Below are positions 1 through 7,722 of a stretch of DNA of 38,822 bases, piece by piece. Origin of the DNA: an uncultured Actinomycetes bacterium (GTDB lineage: Bacteria; Actinomycetota; Acidimicrobiia; Acidimicrobiales; RAAP-2); contig CAIQPR010000008.1 in assembly GCA_903873775.1 (NCBI GenBank), forward strand, positions 1 to 38,822. Direction: 5' to 3'. The notes under the pieces are model-generated. The model saw nothing but the letters and a program-made list of their open reading frames with translations. It did not search any database and was not told where the DNA came from. Position 1 is the stretch's first letter. Every line of letters starts with the position of its first letter. Both the position numbers and the translations under genes were made by a program.

Positions 1-44
1 CTCCTCGACGACAAGTCGACGACGTGGCACGGAAAGTGCCAAGG

Positions 45-130
45 ATCAGCTGATGCGCTGTGAAAGATCAGGTGTTGTTCTGTCAATCATCACCTGATGC
101 GGAAGTGTCCAGCATCAGGTGTGATCACAC
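45..130. repeat. Nest of inverted repeats beside a tRNA gene
   Basis: The 8-base word ATCAGGTG occurs at 67-74, in inverted form at 91-98 and again direct at 114-121. The second and third copies extend to a perfect 10-base inverted repeat (91-100 with 112-121, 11-base loop). A related palindrome ATCAGCTGAT lies at 45-54, and a 12-base perfect palindrome GTGTGATCACAC at 119-130. The middle arm can pair with either neighbour, so two alternative hairpins are possible. On the minus strand the element lies just downstream of the CAU tRNA, so it could end that transcript, but no T-run follows. No gene is seen in 1-140. Function is unknown. Confidence 0.6.
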
Positions 131-140
131 TTCGCACTCG

Positions 141-213
141 TAGGGCCGGTGGGGATCGAACCCACGACCGAGGGATTATGAGTCCCCTGCTCTAACCACT
201 GAGCTACGGCCCC
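141..213 (-). tRNA. tRNA with CAU anticodon (Met elongator or Ile2)
   Basis: The minus strand folds into a full cloverleaf of 73 nt: acceptor GGGGCCG paired with CGGCCCT, a D-arm with the usual AGCTCAGTGG, an anticodon loop CTCATAA giving CAU, a GGTTCGATC T-arm and discriminator A. The acceptor starts with a G-T wobble. CCA is not encoded. A CAU anticodon can be elongator Met or the Ile2 species whose C34 is changed to lysidine by TilS; the short D-loop resembles Ile2 of E. coli, but sequence alone does not settle it. It is not initiator tRNA, because the three G-C pairs of the anticodon stem base are missing. Confidence 0.9.
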
Positions 214-240
214 GTGCGCACCCTCCCGTGCGGCGTCCGC

Positions 241-246
241 ATCATA
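241..246 (-). promoter_or_regulatory. Candidate -10 box of the CAU tRNA
   Basis: TATGAT on the minus strand lies 27 bases before the tRNA 5' end, giving a predicted leader of about 20 nt that would be removed by RNase P. No clear -35 box is seen. Confidence 0.45.
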
Positions 247-307
247 GTGATCCGTCTTCACAATCCACTGATGAAGGGGCGTTCCTCTCAACGCCGGTCG
301 TCGGACG

Positions 308-313
308 TACCAT
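308..313 (+). promoter_or_regulatory. Candidate -10 box of the SGNH hydrolase gene
   Basis: TACCAT lies 26 bases before the ATG at 340. The implied leader of about 20 nt holds the Shine-Dalgarno-like AAAGGA at 326-331, so this gene would be translated from a leadered mRNA. Confidence 0.4.
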
Positions 314-339
314 CGAGACGTATCGAAAGGACGTCTGCA

Positions 340-1266
340 ATGTCGCCGACTCAACGAATCCGCTTCCGCCCTCGGCCCCTTCTCGCGATGACACTCGTAG
401 CGTTGCTGATGACCGGGGTCGGGCTGCGTACCTTTGCGGGAGGCGCGACCAACGTCCCGAACGGTTCGAAGCAACACGGCACGACCACGACGACCACCGT
501 TCCTCCCTCCGACGTCGTGGTGAACACCGCGGCATTCACTCCTCCACGTCGCGGATGCACTTTCGACGCTCGGACGCCCGCCACTAAAGCAGCACCGCCC
601 CGTCCCGGTCGCTGCGAGATTCTCGAAATCGGCGACTCGCTCGGCGTGGACCTCGGGTACGGGCTCTACCACCAGATGACACCGCCCGCGGGCGTGTCCT
701 TTGTGTCTACCGCGAAGGAATCAACGGGACTGGTCAACACCAACTTCTACAACTGGCCGCTCCACTTGCGGCAGGACCTCGCGTTGTATCGACCGCACCT
801 CGTCATCATTTCGCTCGGCGCGAACGACAACCACTCACTCGCAGTACATGGCGAGTCGCAACTCTTCGGCACCCGCGAATGGCGCATTGCCTACTCCCAG
901 CGTCTCCACCAAATCATGACCGAAGCCACCGCCTCGGGGGCCTACGTGCTCTGGGTGGGTATGCCCATCATGCAAAACCCCATCTTCAGTCACGACGTGC
1001 AGATCATCAATTCGCTCGCCCGCACCGTCGCGGGACAAACGCGGGGTGCCGCGTACGTCTCGGTGTGGTCGGTCTTGGCGTCGCCGCAAGGAAAGTACCG
1101 GGCCGGGGCGTACGTCAATCGCGTGTCGGCAGGTCTACGAGGGGCCGATGGCATCCACGTGAACAATGTCGGAGCCGGCGTCCTCGCCACTTTTGTCACG
1201 ACCAAGGTGGCCGACATCTATCACGTGCGCCTCGCGCCAGCTCACCCCATGGTGATCACGGGATAG
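340..1266 (+). CDS. Secreted or membrane-anchored SGNH/GDSL hydrolase
   Basis: The 308-residue product is probably an esterase or acyl-removing enzyme acting outside the membrane. An N-terminal basic stretch followed by a hydrophobic segment (about residues 14-35) is a signal peptide or anchor, then comes a Thr-rich linker (49-53). The SGNH blocks are visible: EIGDSLG with nucleophile Ser100, SLGAND with Gly160 and Asn162, and DGIH with Asp270 and His273. The layout resembles the DUF459-type SGNH proteins of actinobacteria. The ATG at 340 is chosen because AAAGGA sits 8 bases upstream and the signal peptide starts there; an in-frame ATG at 214 would overlap the tRNA region and lacks such a site. 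The gene runs tail to tail, with no gap, into an acyltransferase gene, which suggests the pair sets the acylation state of a surface glycan. The substrate is unknown. Confidence 0.85.
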   Translation: MSPTQRIRFRPRPLLAMTLVALLMTGVGLRTFAGGATNVPNGSKQHGTTTTTTVPPSDVVVNTAAFTPPRRGCTFDARTPATKAAPPRPGRCEILEIGDSLGVDLGYGLYHQMTPPAGVSFVSTAKESTGLVNTNFYNWPLHLRQDLALYRPHLVIISLGANDNHSLAVHGESQLFGTREWRIAYSQRLHQIMTEATASGAYVLWVGMPIMQNPIFSHDVQIINSLARTVAGQTRGAAYVSVWSVLASPQGKYRAGAYVNRVSAGLRGADGIHVNNVGAGVLATFVTTKVADIYHVRLAPAHPMVITG

Positions 1267-2475
1267 CTAGAAGTGACCTAGCCGGCCCACCCACCAGGTG
1301 GCGTCCCAGACGGCCGCAATGCTCACGAGCAGGATCAGCACCACCGCGATCGGGTCGCGCCCGAGACGACGTGAGTGTCGAATGGGATTCTCGATGACGC
1401 GATACGAGATCTCCGCGCACACCGCGGTCGCGGCGATCTCGAAGACGGTCGGGATGAAACCGGACACTGGATGCACCAGCTGCAGCGGGATTTCCAGCCA
1501 GGCGAAATGGTAGAGATAGAGCGAATACGACCGGTCGCCGATACGGGTCATGATCGGATGCGACAAGAACGTTGACACCGGCGTCGGTGTCGGCGCCGTG
1601 CCGACCCAGAGCACAGCCGCGGTCGCCGCACACGGCCACCAGGCGGCAATACCCGGGAAGCTCAGCGTCGATCGCTGCAGAACGGCTGCGGCGAAAAGGG
1701 CCCCGAGCGCGACCGCGGCGGTGCGCGTCGCGGCGAGACGTGACCAGTCGCGGGGCCACGAAGGAACGAGGGCGACGAGCGCACCAAGACCTAACTCCCA
1801 TCCGCGCGTGAAGGGCGAGTAGTAGGCGGTCGTCGAATGCAACACGGTGTCGTGCCACGACCACCACGCCGACGTGGCGACGAGGACGGCGAGCACGCCG
1901 ATCACCGCCTGACGACGAACCGCGACGGGCGTCCAGCGATTCACGCTCAAGAGAATGATCGGCCAGACGAAGTAAAACTGCTCCTCGACCGCCAGAGACC
2001 AGAAATGTTGAATGAGTGACGGCGGGACGCCCGAGATGAAATAGGACGAACTCGTGCTGATGAAGCGAAAGTTCGCGGAGAACAACGATGCCCACCGGGC
2101 GTCGCCGAGCAGTGACGGATCGAAATTACTCCCGAGACATTCGTATCCCAGGAGAACCGTCAAGACGAGGACGACGCTGGCGGCCGGCACGATGCGCCGA
2201 ATGCGCCGCGTGTAGAAGTCGCGGAGATCTCCCCCGAGCGACCCGGTGTCGTGACGCACGAGATGCCCGGTGATCACGAAGCCACTAATGACAAAGAAGG
2301 CGTCGACGCCAACAAATCCACCGCCAAAAAGCCAGAACCGCGCGTGATACAGGATCACGAGGGCGACCGCTATCGCACGGAGTCCCTGTACGTCGGGACG
2401 AAATGAAGAGGAATGACGGGAATGCGTCGACGACGGAGCGGGCGTCGAAGGACTACTGGACGACGAGTGAAGCAC
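1267..2475 (-). CDS. Membrane acyltransferase of the acyltransferase-3 (OafA-like) family
   Basis: This 402-residue polytopic membrane protein belongs to the family that moves acyl groups across the membrane onto surface sugars. A low-complexity Ser/Pro N-terminus (4-25) precedes the hallmark RPDVQGLRAIAV segment, with the catalytic-type His44 in LYH, and FFVISGF at 60-66. About ten hydrophobic segments follow, and the protein ends soon after the last one. The C-terminal SGNH domain found in fused OafA enzymes is absent, but an SGNH hydrolase gene lies next to it, tail to tail. The start is GTG, with a TACCGT hexamer ending 6 bases upstream, consistent with a leaderless mRNA; a GAGGAG is present but 12 bases away. 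The sugar acceptor cannot be told from sequence. Confidence 0.9.
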   Translation of the reverse strand: MLHSSSSSPSTPAPSSTHSRHSSSFRPDVQGLRAIAVALVILYHARFWLFGGGFVGVDAFFVISGFVITGHLVRHDTGSLGGDLRDFYTRRIRRIVPAASVVLVLTVLLGYECLGSNFDPSLLGDARWASLFSANFRFISTSSSYFISGVPPSLIQHFWSLAVEEQFYFVWPIILLSVNRWTPVAVRRQAVIGVLAVLVATSAWWSWHDTVLHSTTAYYSPFTRGWELGLGALVALVPSWPRDWSRLAATRTAAVALGALFAAAVLQRSTLSFPGIAAWWPCAATAAVLWVGTAPTPTPVSTFLSHPIMTRIGDRSYSLYLYHFAWLEIPLQLVHPVSGFIPTVFEIAATAVCAEISYRVIENPIRHSRRLGRDPIAVVLILLVSIAAVWDATWWVGRLGHF

Positions 2476-2481
2476 GTGGGC

Positions 2482-2487
2482 ACGGTA
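2482..2487 (-). promoter_or_regulatory. -10 box, leaderless start of the acyltransferase
   Basis: TACCGT ends 6 bases before the GTG start, so transcription would begin at or next to the start codon. Confidence 0.5.
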
Positions 2488-2593
2488 CTCCTCGCACGAG
2501 AGGACGAGGGGAATACTCGGTGACGGCGACCGAACAATTTGAGTCGTGACTTGATTGTCCGCGTGTCCCAGAAAATCTGAGACATCAAGAAAG

Positions 2594-2666
2594 CTCCCAG
2601 AGCAGGACTCGAACCTGCAACCTAGCGGTTAACAGCCGCTTGCTCTGCCAATTGAGCTATCTGGGA
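2594..2666 (-). tRNA. tRNA-Asn (GUU anticodon)
   Basis: The minus strand gives a 73-nt cloverleaf: acceptor TCCCAGA paired with TCTGGGA, D-arm AGCTCAATTGG, anticodon loop CTGTTAA (GUU), T-loop TTCGAGT and discriminator G. The sequence closely matches bacterial tRNA-Asn. CCA is not encoded. Confidence 0.95.
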
Positions 2667-2686
2667 ATGGTCCCGAGGGCTCCTCG

Positions 2687-2692
2687 AATCTA
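2687..2692 (-). promoter_or_regulatory. Extended -10 box of tRNA-Asn
   Basis: TAGATT preceded by TGC lies 20 bases upstream of the tRNA. The TGC extension is shared with the boxes before rpsT and tRNA-Ala. Confidence 0.5.
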
Positions 2693-2708
2693 GCAGCACC
2701 CGCCACCC

Positions 2709-3566
2709 CTACTGCGCGCGGAGCCACGCCAGCATCTGGTCGGCGTGCTCGCTCGTTTCGACCGCCCGCCGCCACTTCGCCACGCGCTTGGCCATGGCTT
2801 GTTTGGAAATACCGTGGCGACGCCCCAGCTCCTCCAGAGACATCACGCGACCCGTCCACATCCAAAAATCGGTGAAGTCCTTCCCGAGGATGTCCTTGAG
2901 GCCGTCGATCACCCACTCCGCTTCGGGCCACGGTTGCGTGTCGTCCGGCACGCGCGCCATGTCGGAGTCGTGATCAAGAGTGCCGAGGCCCGCTGCGATG
3001 TCGGACGAGAGGCGCATGATTCTCGCCGCCTCCGTGCGCGACACACCGAGCACCTTGGCCGCCTCGGTCGGACTGAGAGATCGCTGGGGATGCTGATGCT
3101 CGTGTCGTCGCAATTTGATGACCAGTCGAATGTCAGCTTCGGGATAGGTCACCCGGTGCGAAATAGCCGTGAAGACCATTTTGGAGATCCAGTAGTTCGC
3201 GTACGTGGCGAATCTCGTGCCCTGATGGGGATCAAATCGTCGCAGAGCTGTGACCAGTCCCTCGAGTCCGGCCGATTCAAGTTCGTCTTGATCAAAGGGG
3301 AAGCCCAGGTCGTTCACCCGTTTCTTCACCAAGGCGCACGTGCCGGCGAGAAGCTCCTCTTCGGCCGCGCGCCCGTCGTTCACTTCCCGACGAAGGCGTG
3401 TGCGCTCGGCGGCGGGTATGTCCACTCCGGCACTGAGCGTCGCCGCGGCGTCACGACCTCGCGCCATGCGCGCGTGAACAATGTCTTCTTCGTCCTTGTC
3501 GAGCGGCGTGCGGATCGTGATCATGCCGACGGCACCGTGCCGCGCACTCCCCCGCCTAGTCGACAT
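2709..3566 (-). CDS. Compact sigma-70 family factor downstream of dnaG
   Basis: The 285-residue protein directs RNA polymerase to promoters. Region 2 is at about 70-136, with LEGLVTALRRFDP and an aromatic FATYANYWISK in the 2.3/2.4 part. Region 3 is at about 160-190 with a helix-turn-helix-like SPTEAAKVLGVSRTEAARI. Region 4 is at about 240-270 with LEELGRRHGISKQAMAKRVA. Region 1.1 is absent. It is much shorter than a primary sigma factor and its region 2 is divergent, so it looks like a group 3 type factor. The ATG overlaps the end of dnaG by 11 bases and has GAGAGGA at good spacing, so the two genes form one operon. That position is the one rpoD holds in macromolecular synthesis operons. Whether this factor is essential or conditional is not known. 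Confidence 0.85.
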   Translation of the reverse strand: MSTRRGSARHGAVGMITIRTPLDKDEEDIVHARMARGRDAAATLSAGVDIPAAERTRLRREVNDGRAAEEELLAGTCALVKKRVNDLGFPFDQDELESAGLEGLVTALRRFDPHQGTRFATYANYWISKMVFTAISHRVTYPEADIRLVIKLRRHEHQHPQRSLSPTEAAKVLGVSRTEAARIMRLSSDIAAGLGTLDHDSDMARVPDDTQPWPEAEWVIDGLKDILGKDFTDFWMWTGRVMSLEELGRRHGISKQAMAKRVAKWRRAVETSEHADQMLAWLRAQ

Positions 3567-5409
3567 GAACGTCCTCTCGACTCACGAGCCACGCGCGCAG
3601 TTCCGCTTCCGCCGCCAGCGTGTCAGGTCCCCCCAATTCGGCGAGACGCAACTTCACGTCGCGGATGACCGCCATCGCCGACGCGGGCGTGACGGCGCCG
3701 GCGCGCAGGTCCCGATCGATCTCCTTCAAGGCGTCGGTCGCCGATGCCCGCAGCAATTGCGCCACGATGTCGTTGATCTCCTTGTCGCCGAGAGGACCAT
3801 CACCGAAATCCTCCACCGACACCATCCGTATCAGTTGGGCGGCCGCCCCGTCATCTTGACGCTCTAGCGCGTCCACCGCGTCGGCGACGAGTTGACCTCC
3901 AGTGAGCGCTTCGAAGGCGCGTCGCTGGGTCTCATCGAGAAAATAGGCCGCTTCGAATCTCCCCTCGGCACTGTCGGGTTGATGAATAAGAACCGACAGT
4001 GCCGCCAACCCGGGTCTCGGCGAGTTGCGCAGATCAAAGGTGGGCTCGTGAGGCACGTCAGTTTCCACGACGCGTGCCGGTGGGCCATCCGGTCGAGGTC
4101 CTCGTCGGATGGCGGCGTCCACCATGGGGCGGAGACGTTCGACGTCCACACGGCAGCGGTCGGCGATTTGCTGCAGGTATTGATCGCGCACCAACTCGGT
4201 GGGGTGTTCCGCAACGACCTCGACCGCAGCCTCGGCGGCGCGAGCGCGACCCTCGGCCGACGTCAGGTTGGCCCCCGCGAGAACGCGGTCCAGGCGAAAT
4301 TGCAGGAAGGGAATAGCTGCGGCCACGGCGTCCCGCAGAGCCTGCGGGTCCTTTTGGGCGAGCTCCCCGGGGTCCATCCCGCTCGGCAGACGCACCACGG
4401 CGACGTCGACCTCGTGCTTGCGTTCCCATTGGTAGACCGACGCCGCCGCACTTTGACCGGCGGCGTCGGCGTCGTAGGCGAGAACAATGCGCCGCGCAAA
4501 ATTCCGCATGGTCTTGAAGTGTTCTTCGGACAGCGCGGTGCCGCAGGTCGCCACAGCACGCGGCACGCCGGCTTGAAAGAATCCAATGACGTCGGTGTAT
4601 CCCTCGCATACGAGGATCTCACCGCTCTTGATGATGTCGTCTTTCGCCACATTGAGCGCGTAGAGCGTGCGGCGCTTGGAGTAGATGGCGGTCTCGGGGG
4701 AATTCTTGTACTTCGGCTCCACGCGCCCGTCGGTGCGGGGAGGATCGTCGGGGTGGGGCGGCAAGATACGACCGCCCAAGGCGATGGGCTTGCCCGCCGT
4801 GTCAAAAATGGGAAACACCACGCGAGCGCGCAGCGCGTCTTGACGGCGACCACGGGAGTTCTCAAAGCCGAGACCCGTGCCGGTCAACACCTTGACCGGC
4901 AATTTGAGCGAGGTGGCGAGCGCGTCCCAAGCGTCGGGAGCCCACCCCAGCTTGAATTTCCGCACTGTCTCGCCATCGATGCCGCGCGCGCGAAGATACT
5001 GGCGAGCGCGCCCGGCGTCCGGTGACGTCAAGAGCCGCTCGTGGTACCACTCGACAGCCTGCGCCATCGCCTCCATGAGTTCCTTGCGTTCCTTGTTCTT
5101 GAGCCCCGACGATTCGTCTTCGTGGAGTTCGATGCCGGCCTTGTCCGCGAGAAATTGCATGGCATCGCGGAAATCGACATGCTGAATCTCCCGGACGAAT
5201 TTGATCGCGTCGCCCGAGGCCCGGCACCCGAAGCAGTAATACACACCCTGCTCGGCGTTGACGGAGAATGATGGCGTCTTTTCGCCGTGAAAGGGGCAGA
5301 GGCCCGTCCACCGACGGCCGGATCGCTTCAGTGCCACGTGCTCGGAGATGACCGCCACAATGTCGGTCGCCGCCCGCACTTGGGCAATTTCTCCGTCGGC
5401 GAATGCCAT
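3556..5409 (-). CDS. dnaG: DNA primase DnaG
   Basis: DnaG lays the RNA primers for DNA replication and works with the replicative helicase. The 617-residue length is typical. The N-terminal CHC2 zinc finger is complete (Cys38, His41, Cys59, Cys62). The core contains the TOPRIM motifs: EGYTDV with Glu269 and Asp273, and AYDADAAG with Asp313 and Asp315. The helicase-binding C-terminal part is poorly conserved, as usual. The ATG start has no Shine-Dalgarno sequence, but TACCCT ends 6 bases upstream. The gene is divergent from the ABC transporter genes across 67 bases and is followed by an overlapping sigma factor gene. Confidence 0.97.
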   Translation of the reverse strand: MAFADGEIAQVRAATDIVAVISEHVALKRSGRRWTGLCPFHGEKTPSFSVNAEQGVYYCFGCRASGDAIKFVREIQHVDFRDAMQFLADKAGIELHEDESSGLKNKERKELMEAMAQAVEWYHERLLTSPDAGRARQYLRARGIDGETVRKFKLGWAPDAWDALATSLKLPVKVLTGTGLGFENSRGRRQDALRARVVFPIFDTAGKPIALGGRILPPHPDDPPRTDGRVEPKYKNSPETAIYSKRRTLYALNVAKDDIIKSGEILVCEGYTDVIGFFQAGVPRAVATCGTALSEEHFKTMRNFARRIVLAYDADAAGQSAAASVYQWERKHEVDVAVVRLPSGMDPGELAQKDPQALRDAVAAAIPFLQFRLDRVLAGANLTSAEGRARAAEAAVEVVAEHPTELVRDQYLQQIADRCRVDVERLRPMVDAAIRRGPRPDGPPARVVETDVPHEPTFDLRNSPRPGLAALSVLIHQPDSAEGRFEAAYFLDETQRRAFEALTGGQLVADAVDALERQDDGAAAQLIRMVSVEDFGDGPLGDKEINDIVAQLLRASATDALKEIDRDLRAGAVTPASAMAVIRDVKLRLAELGGPDTLAAEAELRAWLVSREDVHVD

Positions 5410-5415
5410 GGGGGC

Positions 5416-5421
5416 AGGGTA
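5416..5421 (-). promoter_or_regulatory. -10 box, leaderless start of dnaG
   Basis: TACCCT on the minus strand ends 6 bases before the dnaG ATG, inside a 67-base spacer shared with the divergent ABC transporter promoter. Confidence 0.5.
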
Positions 5422-5462
5422 CCTTGTCCGCGCCGCCGCAAGGACACGGAGAAGTCGGTCGT

Positions 5463-5468
5463 TAGGAT
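5463..5468 (+). promoter_or_regulatory. -10 box, leaderless start of the ABC transporter operon
   Basis: TAGGAT ends 8 bases before the ATG at 5477. No Shine-Dalgarno sequence lies at normal spacing. Confidence 0.5.
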
Positions 5469-5476
5469 GCTAGGCC

Positions 5477-6472
5477 ATGACTGAATTCGCTGTTGAGTGC
5501 GACAACCTGGTCCGCACGTATCGACAAGGACAAGTACGCGCTCTCGACGGCGTGTCACTACGCGTGCCGACCGGCCAGGTGTTCGGACTACTAGGACCCA
5601 ACGGGTCGGGCAAGACGACCATTGTGCGCATTTTGTCGACGATCTTGAAGCCCGAGAGCGGCACGGCAACGGTGCTCGGCCACGACGTGGTCAAGCACCC
5701 TGAGCGCGTGCGCCGCGTCATTGGTCTCGCGGGTCAGTACGCGACCGTGGATGAGAGCCTCACGGGATTTGAGAACCTTCGCATGATTGGGAAGCTCAAT
5801 CACATGGAGAACCCCGTGGTCGTGCGGCGCGCCAACGAACTGCTCGAGCAATTCGGCCTGACAGACGCCGCCAATCGCCCGACGAAGACCTATTCGGGCG
5901 GTATGCGCCGCCGCCTCGACCTGGCCGCCGCCTTGGTTGCCCGTCCTCCCCTTCTCTTCCTCGACGAGCCGACGACCGGTCTTGACCCCCAGAGTCGTCA
6001 AGACCTCTGGACGGTGATTGAGACATTGGTGGAAGGTGGCACCACCGTGCTGCTCACCACGCAGTACCTCGAAGAAGCCGACCGCTTGGCGTCCCAACTC
6101 GTCGTCCTCGACCACGGAAAAGTCATCGCGGAAGGAACGCCGCCGGAGCTCAAGGCGCAACTCGGCACGACCATCCTCGCGTTGACCTTTGCCAACACCA
6201 CCGACGCCGCGAAGGGCGTGCCCCTCGTCGCCGACCTCTCGAATGTGCCGCCCATCGTCGATGGCTCGAACGTCGAGCTCACGGTCAACAGCGGCCCGAG
6301 CACGGCTATCGACGCCCTGCGCCGTTTGGACGCGGCGCACATCGAGCTCGCCGGTTTGGCCCTGCGCGAACCGAGCCTTGACGACGTGTTCTTAACTCTC
6401 ACCGGTCACAAGGCGGACGACGGCAGCGATCTCGTCGCCCCCACCACCTCCACCAAGAAGGGACGCGCATGA
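5477..6472 (+). CDS. ABC exporter ATP-binding subunit, DrrA-like
   Basis: This 331-residue subunit should power an ABC-2 type exporter with the membrane protein encoded next. The Walker A motif GPNGSGKT lies at 40-47, the signature SGGM at 140-143 and Walker B LLFLDEP at 159-165, followed by the D-loop TGLD and a switch-region TTQYLEEAD. A C-terminal extension of about 90 residues after the ATPase core is typical of the daunorubicin-resistance (DrrA) family. The stop codon overlaps the permease start as ATGA, which indicates coupled translation. The substrate cannot be deduced; relatives export drugs, lipids or natural products. Confidence 0.93.
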   Translation: MTEFAVECDNLVRTYRQGQVRALDGVSLRVPTGQVFGLLGPNGSGKTTIVRILSTILKPESGTATVLGHDVVKHPERVRRVIGLAGQYATVDESLTGFENLRMIGKLNHMENPVVVRRANELLEQFGLTDAANRPTKTYSGGMRRRLDLAAALVARPPLLFLDEPTTGLDPQSRQDLWTVIETLVEGGTTVLLTTQYLEEADRLASQLVVLDHGKVIAEGTPPELKAQLGTTILALTFANTTDAAKGVPLVADLSNVPPIVDGSNVELTVNSGPSTAIDALRRLDAAHIELAGLALREPSLDDVFLTLTGHKADDGSDLVAPTTSTKKGRA

Positions 6473-7293
6473 GCACCCAGACCACCTCTCCCGCCACAGC
6501 GCCGGAGTCACTCGCGTCCTCCGGCGGCGGACTGCGCTGGGCCATCAGCGACACCCTGACGGTGGCGCGACGCAACATTCTCGCCATCGTGCGCATTCCG
6601 ACGTCGCTGGTCTTCGCGATCATCCAGCCGGTGATGTTCGTGTTGTTGTTCCGCTACGTCTTCGGCGACGCGATTCGAACGCCGCCTGGCGTGAGCTACG
6701 TCGATTACCTGATCCCGGGCATCCTCGTACAGACCACCATCTTTGGCGCTGTCGGAACGGCGATTGGTCTCGCGGAAGACCTCCAACGCGGACTCATTGA
6801 ACGCTTCCGCGCACTCCCGATGTCAAGAATGGCCGTTCTCGGTGGCCGGACCGTGGCTGACGTGCTGCGCAACGTCATGGTGCTGATTGTGATCACCGTG
6901 GTCGGCATTCTCGTGGGCTTCCGCCCCCACGGTGGCGTGGTGCCCTACGTCGAGGCGAGCCTCGTCATGTTGTTCTTCGCCTACAGCCTCAGCTGGGGCT
7001 TCGCCTACGTAGGTCTCAAGGCCCCGAATTCCGAGACCGCCCAGGCCATGACCTTCCCGCTGATCTTCCCGTTGACGTTTGCGTCGAGCGTCTTCGTTCC
7101 GCCGGAATTCATGCCCGGGTGGCTCCAAGGTTTCGCGAAGAACCAGCCGGTCACGCAGACGGCCGACGCCGTGCGGGGACTCATGAGTGGCACACCGGTC
7201 GGCAACTCCGTCTGGGTTTCGCTCGCCTGGAGTGCCGCCGCTCTTGTCATCCTGGCGCCCCTCGCGACCCGCGCGTATCGCCGCGTCGTCTAG
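6469..7293 (+). CDS. ABC-2 type permease, DrrB-like
   Basis: The 274-residue membrane subunit pairs with the ATPase encoded just before. A soluble N-terminal tail of about 40 residues leads to six hydrophobic segments, starting near residue 43 with a VIQPVMFVLLFRYVFG stretch that is typical of DrrB proteins. The middle cytoplasmic loop carries the EDLQRGLIERFRALPMSR pattern, in which the ERFRxLPM motif is common to ABC-2 permeases and probably contacts the ATPase. It starts with an ATGA overlap. A thioesterase gene follows after 3 bases, so all three genes are likely one transcript. Confidence 0.92.
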   Translation: MSTQTTSPATAPESLASSGGGLRWAISDTLTVARRNILAIVRIPTSLVFAIIQPVMFVLLFRYVFGDAIRTPPGVSYVDYLIPGILVQTTIFGAVGTAIGLAEDLQRGLIERFRALPMSRMAVLGGRTVADVLRNVMVLIVITVVGILVGFRPHGGVVPYVEASLVMLFFAYSLSWGFAYVGLKAPNSETAQAMTFPLIFPLTFASSVFVPPEFMPGWLQGFAKNQPVTQTADAVRGLMSGTPVGNSVWVSLAWSAAALVILAPLATRAYRRVV

Positions 7294-7296
7294 GTC

Positions 7297-7722
7297 GTGG
7301 CTCGTTCGACGTCTCCGGTTCTGAGTACGTCAGAACTGCAGGACATTCTGCACGCGTCATTTCCTGGCGCGGACGTTCCCGTCGTGGAACAGGTCACGGA
7401 CACGGGCGTCACGGTGCGACTGCGTGCGTCGGAACGACACGGTCGACCCGGCGGCACCGTATCCGGTCCAGCGCTGATGACGCTCGCGGACACCGGTGCG
7501 TGGATGGCCATTCTCTCTCGCATTGGTCCCGTGGTGCTCGCCGTCACCACGAGCTTGCACATTGACTTTCTTCGCAAACCGGCCCTTGGGGATGTTCTCG
7601 CCGAGGCGGAACTTCTCAAATTGGGATCTCGGCTTGCCGTCGTCGATGTGCGTCTGTACTCAGAGGGGCACCGCGACGTCGTGGCGAAGGCGCAGGTCAC
7701 CTACTCCATTCCGCCGGAGTAG
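7297..7722 (+). CDS. PaaI-type hotdog thioesterase
   Basis: The 141-residue protein fits the PaaI/YdiI hotdog-fold family, which hydrolyses acyl-CoA thioesters in the cytoplasm. The central helix segment GGTVSGPALMTLADTGAW matches the family pattern with its acidic catalytic residue (Asp in LADT), and the C-terminal beta strands are complete. The GTG start lies 3 bases after the permease stop codon, so it is probably the last gene of the ABC operon. The gene ends directly against the glyS stop codon on the other strand. The acyl substrate is unknown. Confidence 0.82.
   Translation: MARSTSPVLSTSELQDILHASFPGADVPVVEQVTDTGVTVRLRASERHGRPGGTVSGPALMTLADTGAWMAILSRIGPVVLAVTTSLHIDFLRKPALGDVLAEAELLKLGSRLAVVDVRLYSEGHRDVVAKAQVTYSIPPE

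Noticed and set aside
119-130. GTGTGATCACAC as a CRP-type site
   Set aside because: CRP half-sites TGTGA and TCACA need a six-base spacer, which is missing here.
3892-5025. 377-codon plus-strand frame inside dnaG
   Set aside because: It is a shadow of dnaG; no domain or start signal is seen.
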